In this document: piece after piece, positions 9,298 to 14,173 of the stretch
How positions within the stretch are numbered: position 1 is the first letter of the stretch
Layout: every line of letters starts with the position of its first letter
Assembly: GCA_036939355.1 (NCBI GenBank)
Contig: JALLAP010000991.1
Location: forward strand, 1-14,173
DNA: 14,173 nt
Source of the DNA: Thalassiosira profunda
Taxonomy: Eukaryota > Bacillariophyta > Thalassiosirophyceae > Thalassiosirales > Thalassiosiraceae
Direction of reading: 5' to 3'
Program-made: the position numbers and the translations under genes
Notes under the pieces: generated by a model
Told to the model about the DNA's origin: nothing
The model's database searches: none
Seen by the model: the letters and a program-made list of their open reading frames with translations, nothing else

Positions 9298-10126
9298 CTA
9301 GACGCCTCCGTCCTTGTTGCTCTTGGCGGATGAACCGCTGGATGACCCCGAGCTTCCACTCGATCCTTTGTCACTCTTGGTGGATGAACCGCTGGATGAC
9401 CCCGAGCTTCCTTTGTCGCTCTTGGCGGATGAACCGCTGGATGACCCCGAGCTTCCTTTGTCGCTCTTGGCTGATGAACCGCTGGATGACCCCGAGCTTC
9501 CACTCGATCCTTTGTCGCTCTTGGCGGATGAGCTCAGCCGACGGCGCTGGCATGGTGTGCAGCACAAGGGAATGCATATTGCATGAGAGAGTGAACAAAG
9601 AACACAACGTATTCAAGGCGTCAGCACTTACTCCCCGAAGCGCGCCAGAAGCCTTGGCGCTCTTTTCAGATCCGCCGCTAGACCCCGCGCTGCCGCCTTT
9701 GTCGGTCTTGGACGATCCGCCGCTGGACCCCGCGCTGCCACCTTTGTCGGTCTTGGACGATCCGCCGCTAGACCCCGTGCTGCCGCCTTTGTCGGTCTTG
9801 GACGATCCGCCGCTTGACCCCGTGCTGCCGCCTTTGTCGGTCTTGGACGATCCGCCGCTTGACCCCGTGCTGCCGCCTTTGTCGGTCTTGGACGATCCGC
9901 CGCCGCTGGACCCTGCGCTGCCGCCTGACGGGAAGAGCTTGTAGGATTTGCTCGACAGCTTGCGGCGCTACGAGATGAGAAGAATCACGCATTTCAGTGC
10001 CTGAGAGATCGTCGACGCAGAATCGCATTGCAGCTCGTCACTCACGACGATTGTGTCATGGCCCCGGAGGCGCCCGGCAGTTGCTGAGAGCCCCGCGAGG
10101 AGGAGAAGCACGTGGGCCAATTTCAT
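9298..10126 (-). CDS. Silaffin-like secreted Ser/Gly/Lys-rich protein, three exons
   Basis: Exons 10126-10046, 9967-9632 and 9546-9298 give 221 residues. Introns are 78 bp (GTGAGT/TAG) and 85 bp (GTAAGT/CAG), both phase 0. Exon 1 is a signal peptide plus a short tail (MKLAHVLLLLAGLSATAG, then RLRGHDTIV). Exon 2 opens RRKLSSKSYK and continues in near-identical 15-residue units of the type GGSTGSSGGSSKTDK. Exon 3 opens RRRLSSSAKSDK and continues in GSSGSSSGSSAKSDK-type units. Each of the two repeat exons therefore begins with an RxL motif, the processing signal known from silaffin/cingulin-type precursors, followed by spaced KxxK lysines. Secretion is strongly indicated; a role in silica deposition is inferred from composition and motifs. 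It lacks the six-Cys module of its two neighbours. The repeats make exact length uncertain in a draft assembly. Confidence 0.85.
9321..9518 (-). repeat. Tandem 45/54-bp coding repeats in exon 3
   Basis: Four units of 54, 45, 45 and 54 bp (9321-9374, 9375-9419, 9420-9464, 9465-9518) encode GSSGSS(GSS)SGSSAKSDK-type repeats. The 9-bp difference is one extra Gly-Ser-Ser. A partial unit follows. Confidence 0.88.
9669..9930 (-). repeat. Tandem 45-bp coding repeats in exon 2
   Basis: Five full 45-bp units (9669-9713, 9714-9758, 9759-9803, 9804-9848, 9849-9893) and a partial sixth differ by only a few substitutions. They encode the 15-residue GGSTGSSGGSSKTDK-type unit. The near identity suggests recent expansion. 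Confidence 0.92.
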
Positions 10127-10281
10127 CTTTGGATTGGTTGCTGGTGAGTCCGTTCGTTATCTTTGCGTTGCAGCTTCCGTCTTATGGGACCTCGAGGCGT
10201 TCTTAGCAGGCGCCTGAGGCAACAGCAAAAACAAACGTCTCTCGGGCAGACTTCGCCTCGTTCGACGAGGGAGCTGATGGC

Positions 10282-10291
10282 AGGGTTCTCA
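10282..10291 (-). promoter_or_regulatory. Shared upstream 10-mer TGAGAACCCT (156 bp from ATG 10126)
   Basis: On the minus strand this reads ATGAGAACCCTGCCATC. The same 10-mer occurs upstream of the two neighbouring silaffin-like genes at a similar distance. This is a candidate cis-element; no binding factor is known to me. Confidence 0.45.
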
Positions 10292-10536
10292 TGTGCGATC
10301 GTGTTGGTACCCCAGAGTTGATTTTATCTAGCGTCTAGTTAGGGGCATGCCAAACTTTTCTCGAATGTCACTGAAGTGAGACGCAGGCTAGAACTGGGAG
10401 GGTGAGAGCCGAGGCGAGGAGAGAGACAGCCACCCGCGCTATTGATTGGATTGTGATGAGTTGACCAAAGTGATATGAGTGGTCTGGCGCCCAGTGAGGT
10501 AAGTACTGCGTGTGTACTTTACGCATCCCGTTATTG

Positions 10537-10752
10537 ATGCGCAACCGTACAACTATTCGAGCAACGTTCTGTCACACCATATATTATCTTTACAGTGATA
10601 CCTAGAGGCAAACAGGATGCAAGCAAACAGGCGGATGACCAACAGGTCAATCTTCAGTGAAGCCGTGTGGCTGCGGGCGCATACACATATGAAGTGTGCT
10701 CTTGGATGCGTGTACCAATCCAACTGAGCGATGTTGTCCTAAAATGGGTCCG
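10537..10752. repeat. Duplicated 3' flank, copy 1
   Basis: This starts with ATGCGCAACCGTACAACT and includes GAGCAACGTTCTGTCACACC and CAGGATGCAAGCAAACAGG. It ends near TTGTCCTAAAA. It is colinear with 12187-12390. Each copy lies immediately downstream of one of the two six-exon paralogs, so the 3' flank was duplicated together with the gene. Confidence 0.88.
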
Positions 10753-10806
10753 GAAATGGCGCCCGGAACAATCAGCCTGGCTTGTGCTGATCTCTAGACA
10801 CGCTCC

Positions 10807-11844
10807 CTACACTCGGCGCGAACTGCTGCTAGAGCTTGAACGGCGGCTGCTCTTGCGGCTCGACCGGCTCGTGGATCGACGGGATGACTTGCGGCTGCGA
10901 CTGTACCGGCTTGAACCCGTATGCCGAGAGGAAGAGCTTGAAGATGACGACGAGCCATCCCGGGCGCAGTAGTCGGCGCGGTTGTGGCCTGCGAAAGAGG
11001 GAACGGGAAACTTCGTTAGTGCACCCAAACATTGGGCAAAGGTGTTGATACCAACACTCACTGTAGGTGCCATAGATGTCGTCGAGGACAATATCCCGCA
11101 GCGCGCTCCGGGAGGTTTTGCAGTCGACACGATGCTGAAGACAAGGGCACAAGAGAGTTAGTGAATGTGCCTAAACGCGGCAGCACTTCTCAGCACAGAA
11201 AATACGCACGATGCCGACGAGGCGGTTGTGAGAGGAGGAGTGACGGCTAGAACGGGACCGACGGTGCAGGGCACGCTTGTCGTCGTCTCGGACACACTCG
11301 ACGCGCAGCCGGGTGTTGCGTTCGACGTCGTGACGCATATCGTTGCAACACTCGCCAATCAGGACGACTCGGCCGCATCTGGCATTAGTAGAGGAAGGCA
11401 GGTCGTTAGCTCGAGAGATCGATTGTGAAGGTGCCAACAAAAGACACTTACCTTCCGCGTCCGCTACGCGATGAGGTCGACGAAGACGAGCTCGACGAAG
11501 ACGAGCTCGACGAACGAGAGGACCGTGAGGATTTCTTCGAGCGAGAGGACTTGCTGGTGCTCTTGCTGCTGCTGGTAGAGCCCAGCTGACGCTCCTATTG
11601 GGGCAGAGAAAGAACGTTCAGACAACTGTAATAGCCGAGCGACGGCGTCGGTCAGCGCGTCTTGCTTACCATGGCCATTTCCTGGCCTCGGAGGCTGTAT
11701 CCCGCTGTGTGCAATGCACGAAAACATCAAGATCTGATTGAGAGCTCTGCCGACCGACCGCACATCTCATGTGCACACAAATGAGCCACACTCACCGCAG
11801 ACGGACAGCGTGGCGAAGAGAAGAGTAGCCGTGATAAGCCTCAT
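10807..11844 (-). CDS. Silaffin-like secreted Ser/Arg-rich protein with a six-Cys module, six exons
   Basis: Exons 11844-11796, 11704-11670, 11594-11452, 11378-11210, 11134-11062 and 10988-10807 give 216 residues. Introns are 73-91 bp, phases 1,0,2,0,1. Donors are GTGAGT, GTAAGC, GTAAGT, GTGCGT and GTGAGT. The protein has a signal peptide (MRLITATLLFATLSVC), then GYSLRGQEMAM. Exon 3 opens ERQLGS (RxL at 30-32) and runs into Ser/Lys/Arg low complexity. A Cys-containing module follows, with Cys at 77, 86, 87, 104, 137 and 164 (RCGRVVLIGECC, RVECV, HRVDC, NRADYCARDG). Between Cys4 and Cys5 is an Arg/Ser/His linker. The C-terminus (about 168-216) is Ser/Arg-rich like an RS domain, but the signal peptide argues for secretion, not splicing. 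It is a paralog of the gene at 12420-13681. Its biosilica role is inferred. Confidence 0.86.
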
Positions 11845-11905
11845 TATTGATGGACTGTGTATTGATCGGATTGATTCGTTGATGGATAGCTTGGTATTGG
11901 TACGA

Positions 11906-11931
11906 GTCTGAAGTTATGAGCGCGAGCGAGG
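11906..11931 (-). promoter_or_regulatory. Conserved upstream block with GCTCATAACTTCAG
   Basis: This 26-bp block matches 13754-13779 with few differences and lies about 62-87 bp upstream of the ATG at 11844. The CATAA core could act as a TATA-like element. Conservation may also reflect only the recent duplication. Confidence 0.45.
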
Positions 11932-11999
11932 ATCCGAACGAGGAGAGGCGTTCACCTCCATGGTCGATGATAGACAGTTCGCATCCATCAAGATGGCAA

Positions 12000-12009
12000 A
12001 GGGTTCTCA
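12000..12009 (-). promoter_or_regulatory. Shared upstream 10-mer TGAGAACCCT (156 bp from ATG 11844)
   Basis: On the minus strand this reads TTGAGAACCCTTTGCCATC. The distance to the ATG equals that of the copy upstream of the gene starting at 10126. It is a candidate shared regulatory site. Confidence 0.45.
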
Positions 12010-12186
12010 ATTGAAGTATTCGGTTGGGCTACAATCATCTCGGATTCTGACTTGCCTCCCATGTATCAAGATCGCGGATACAAACGGAAGGGCCAGGCAG
12101 CTTTTCTTCTCTTGAGACGCAGACTTGATCGCGAGGCGTTGATAGGCAGCGACGAACTAATTCTCGACTCTATTATCTCAAACGAA

Positions 12187-12390
12187 ATGCGCAACCGTAC
12201 AACTCATAGAGCAACGTTCTGTCACACCATTTATTATCTTCACAGTGTACCTATAGACAACCAGGATGCAAGCAAACAGGGGGAGATTGGCCAGCAAACT
12301 GAGAAGCGTGCCGGGCGCAACACACATAAAATTGCAGCATAACTCCGAACCTCTAAACTGAGAGCAATGCTTGTCCTAAAAGGGTGGGCG
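12187..12390. repeat. Duplicated 3' flank, copy 2
   Basis: This is colinear with 10537-10752 and shares ATGCGCAACCGTACAACT, GAGCAACGTTCTGTCACACC and CAGGATGCAAGCAAACAGG. It lies downstream of the gene at 12420-13681 and marks the tandem duplication unit. Confidence 0.88.
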
Positions 12391-12419
12391 TGATCTCATT
12401 TCTCCGTCAGCAAACACCT

Positions 12420-13681
12420 CTAACGGAGACGGCGCGAGCTTCCAGTCTTGCTCTTGCTCTTTGACCCACTACCGGAGCCCTTGGATCCACCGCTGGAGCC
12501 CTTGCTGCTGCCGCTCTTTGACGAACTTCCGGAAGAGCTCGAAGACGAGGACGACGAGCCCTCCCTGAGGCAGTGATCGGCTCGGCTGTCGCCGGAACGG
12601 CTGCCGCCTGACAAGAGCGACCCAATGTTCCCCATTAGATAGAGATTAGCAAGGAGGAGANTCGCCGGAACGGCTGCCGCCTGACAAGAGCGACCCAATG
12701 TTCCCCATTAGATAGAGATTAGCAAGGAGGAGACGGAAGCACTGCAGGCATTGCCACTCACTGCTGCTGAACTCGGCACGGACTATGTCCTCAAAGACCT
12801 CCTCGGCGGAGTCATTGCAGCCAAGACGAACCTGTGCGAACAGTGCAAGAGTGTCAGCTGGGTGGGTGATAATACAAACTGCGCGAGGAGTATTCCCTAG
12901 GACAGCACTCACCTCCCGCACTTCAGCGGAGGAAGAGGAGCTCGAGGAGCTGGAACTGCTGCTGGAGCTACCACTGGAGCCCTTGCTACCGCTGGAGCCC
13001 TTGCTACCACCGGAGCCCTTGCTACTGCCGCTGGAGCCCTTGCTACCTTTAAGGGCGCGCCTGCCGTCGACGCATTCGACGGAAGTGAAACGGGTCTCGT
13101 CTTCGATGAACTCGGCCAAATCGTCGCACTCGCTGCTGCTGCGAGAGTTGCATTCGTTGACGATGACGAGCCTGCCACACCTGATGATAGAGCAAGAGCA
13201 GAGAAATCGTTAGTCGCCAAAGACATATACAAAGGGCCAGCAATACATGACACATCATGTGCACCTTTTGCTGCCGCTGCGCGACGTCGAGCTCCCGCTC
13301 TTGGAGCCGGAGCTCTTCGAGCCGGAGCTCCCGCTCTTGGAGCCGGAGCTACCGCTACCGCTCTTGCTCTTGGACGTCAGGTGACGCCGACGATTCTATG
13401 CCCAACAGAATGATGGCGAGAACGTGAGACACCGAGAACAGCATGCCGGGGCGGAGCGGCGCAGATACCACCACTTACCTTGGCCATTTCCTGGCCTCGG
13501 AGGCTGGGACGTAGTTTGTCTCTCCCAGAGCCAGCGTATCCGGCTGCGCACACGAGAGGAACAGATCGACGCAATGAGATGAGAACGTGCAGCTGTCAGT
13601 GAACGATCGAACGCGCAACGAGAACTACGCACCCGAGGCCGATAGGCCGGCGAGGAGAATGATGACGGCAATGAGCTTCAT
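12420..13681 (-). CDS. Silaffin-like secreted Ser/Lys/Gly-rich protein with a six-Cys module, six exons
   Basis: Exons 13681-13633, 13543-13479, 13395-13265, 13180-12913, 12831-12762 and 12607-12420 give 256 residues. Intron phases are 1,0,2,0,1, identical to the paralog at 10807-11844. Introns are 81-89 bp except the last, which shows 154 bp because of a 72-bp duplication plus N; without it the length is 81 bp. The protein has a signal peptide (MKLIAVIILLAGLSASG), then GRDKLRPSLRGQEMAK. Exon 3 opens NRRRHLTSKSKSG (RxL at 42-44) and continues as Ser/Gly/Lys. The module Cys are at 83, 92, 100, 118, 176 and 207 (RCGRLVIVNEC, SVECV, RLGCND, SRADHCLREG). A long GSKGSSG and poly-Ser linker separates Cys4 from Cys5. 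The C-terminus is Lys/Ser-rich and ends SSRRLR. Composition, RxL and signal peptide suggest a silaffin-like biosilica or cell-wall matrix protein. The exon 3 donor (GTGCAC) is weak but keeps the paralogous phase. Confidence 0.87.
12589..12733. other. Exact 72-bp duplication around a single N: probable assembly join
   Basis: Positions 12589-12660 and 12662-12733 are identical, separated only by N at 12661. This is what results when two overlapping contig ends are placed side by side with a one-base gap. It lies in intron 5 and the start of exon 6 of the 12420-13681 gene. Removing 73 bp returns the intron to 81 bp, in line with its other introns. Coordinates to the right are probably inflated by 73. 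Confidence 0.9.
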
Positions 13682-13753
13682 GATTGACGATGGAGGTTGA
13701 TGTAATGGTGACGTCGTTCGCTGGAGAGGAGAGTTGCTTGATGCTTTTGAGCC

Positions 13754-13779
13754 GACTGAATTTATGAGCGCAAGCGACG
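13754..13779 (-). promoter_or_regulatory. Conserved upstream block with GCTCATAAATTCAG
   Basis: This matches the 11906-11931 block and lies about 73-98 bp upstream of the ATG at 13681. The GCTCATAAATT core also occurs upstream of the glycosyltransferase-like gene (near 1392-1406), which is not a paralog. That favours a core-promoter role over simple duplication. Confidence 0.45.
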
Positions 13780-13818
13780 ACGAGGGCTTGCAAGCGTTCT
13801 TTCATCCATCCAGAGGCG

Positions 13819-13828
13819 AGGGTTCTCA
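13819..13828 (-). promoter_or_regulatory. Shared upstream 10-mer TGAGAACCCT (138 bp from ATG 13681)
   Basis: On the minus strand this reads ATGAGAACCCTCGCCTC. It is the third copy of the 10-mer found upstream of the clustered silaffin-like genes. Confidence 0.45.
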
Positions 13829-14173
13829 TGCATCAGCAGTCGGGCCAACGTGTCGTGCCCAAGATCAAAAGCGGCTCGAGCACTCCCAGCCGCATCAAGA
13901 CCTCGGTGACACGACGGTTCCCATCGCCAGGGACGATGCTAGAGTGGCGGCGAGGGGAGCTCGAGACCAACCAGGGGATGATCTGAATCATGCTGTGGCG
14001 TCGGTCCTCGGATTGAGATTTCGGAGAGAATCACCCTTCATCATCTCGAGCACGCATGCCCCAGAGCAACCCCTGCGTGTCGATGAAACTGGATGCGGCT
14101 CCAAAGTCTCCATGTGAGCAAGGAAATTACACAGGGGTTGAATGGCGGGGGGAGGGCGCGGACCTTCTCTGGT

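Larger units (their letters stand above)
10127..10806. other. Intergenic region: promoter of the 10126 gene and 3' flank of the 10807-11844 gene
   Basis: The part next to 10126 carries the shared 10-mer (10282-10291), a CATAA element at about 10181-10186 and a small hairpin-capable CCTCGT-TCG-ACGAGG (about 10256-10270). The part from 10537 to about 10752 is the 3' flank of the next gene and is homologous to 12187-12390. Between them (about 10300-10536) no structure or gene was recognised. Confidence 0.6.
11845..12419. other. Intergenic region: promoter of the 11844 gene and 3' flank of the 12420-13681 gene
   Basis: Near 11844 are the conserved GCTCATAA element (11906-11931) and the shared 10-mer (12000-12009). 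From 12187 to about 12390 lies the second copy of the duplicated 3' flank. An open frame over 12052-12342 on the plus strand has no domain and overlaps this flank; I regard it as chance. No other gene was seen. Confidence 0.6.
13682..14173. other. Right-edge region: promoter side of the 13681 gene, no convincing gene
   Basis: Next to 13681 lie the conserved GCTCATAA block and the shared 10-mer. From about 13840 to the edge I see no supported gene. A plus-strand open frame (13734-14117) lacks domains and overlaps the promoter elements. A short minus-strand frame has a weak Fic-like GDGNRR string but lacks the motif His and a supported start. Confidence 0.5.

Noticed and set aside
9321..9930. 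CRISPR-like array because of regular repeats
   Set aside because: The units are contiguous coding tandem repeats without spacers and in frame with a signal peptide gene in a eukaryotic context.
10807..10988. RS-domain splicing factor suggested by the SR-rich C-terminus
   Set aside because: The spliced product has a signal peptide and conserved Cys and no RRM. The paralog has Lys/Gly in the same place, so a secreted protein fits better.
10441..11880. Similarity of ATTGATTGGATTG (about 10441) to ATTGATCGGATTG (about 11862) as a second duplicated promoter
   Set aside because: The match is short and AT-biased, and the flanks do not align, so chance is likely.
12052..12342. Plus-strand 96-codon frame
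   Set aside because: It runs into the duplicated 3' flank, whose other copy does not preserve the frame, and has no domain.
13734..14117. Plus-strand open frame of 127 codons
   Set aside because: It overlaps the promoter elements of the 13681 gene, has no signal peptide, domain or biased composition, and is likely chance in GC-rich DNA.
13840..14173. Minus-strand frame with PGDGNRR followed by LMRLG, reminiscent of a Fic motif
   Set aside because: The motif His and the final Gly-Arg arrangement are missing, the frame is short and no start or splice context supports it.

Overview
The window looks like nuclear DNA of a centric diatom, most likely a GC-rich Thalassiosira-type species. This is inferred from gene content and not from a database search. 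The pointers are compact genes with short GT-AG introns (mostly 69-91 bp), secreted Ser/Lys/Gly-rich silaffin-like proteins, a large MRH-domain ER lectin and a diatom-style F-box/LRR-like gene. The sequence appears to be a draft assembly. It has one N at 12661 flanked by exact 72-bp copies, and one gene is broken by frameshifts.

Layout, left to right. (1) 1-1365, minus: 5' part of a two-exon type II membrane glycosyltransferase-like gene that runs off the left edge. (2) 1899-2936, plus: two-exon secreted protein with six tandem 22-23-residue Lys-rich repeats, each opening with an RxL motif, followed by a Cys-containing PPC-like beta-sandwich domain. (3) 3251-7702, minus: two-exon, 1385-residue OS-9/erlectin-like ER lectin with two MRH domains, both keeping the full set of mannose-binding residues. 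(4) 8056-8857, plus: F-box/LRR-like gene carrying at least two frameshifts. (5) 9298-10126, 10807-11844 and 12420-13681, all minus: three tandem paralogous genes for secreted silaffin-like Ser/Lys(Arg) proteins with 3, 6 and 6 exons. The right edge (13682-14173) holds the promoter side of the last gene and no convincing gene.

The most interesting content is the silaffin-like set. All three clustered genes encode a signal peptide, an LRG tract, a phase-0 intron, and then an exon that opens with an RxL motif followed by low-complexity Ser/Lys(Arg). RxL is a processing site known from diatom biosilica precursor proteins. The two six-exon paralogs share every intron phase (1,0,2,0,1). They also share a six-cysteine module whose fourth and fifth cysteines are separated by a Ser-rich linker. 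All three genes carry the same 10-mer (TGAGAACCCT) 138-156 bp upstream of their ATG. The gene at 1899 shows the RxL-peptide logic in another form, as a string of short repeats. Together these genes are candidates for a locus involved in silica or cell-wall matrix. The OS-9-like and glycosyltransferase-like neighbours would act in the secretory pathway through which such proteins pass, but physical proximity is the only link.
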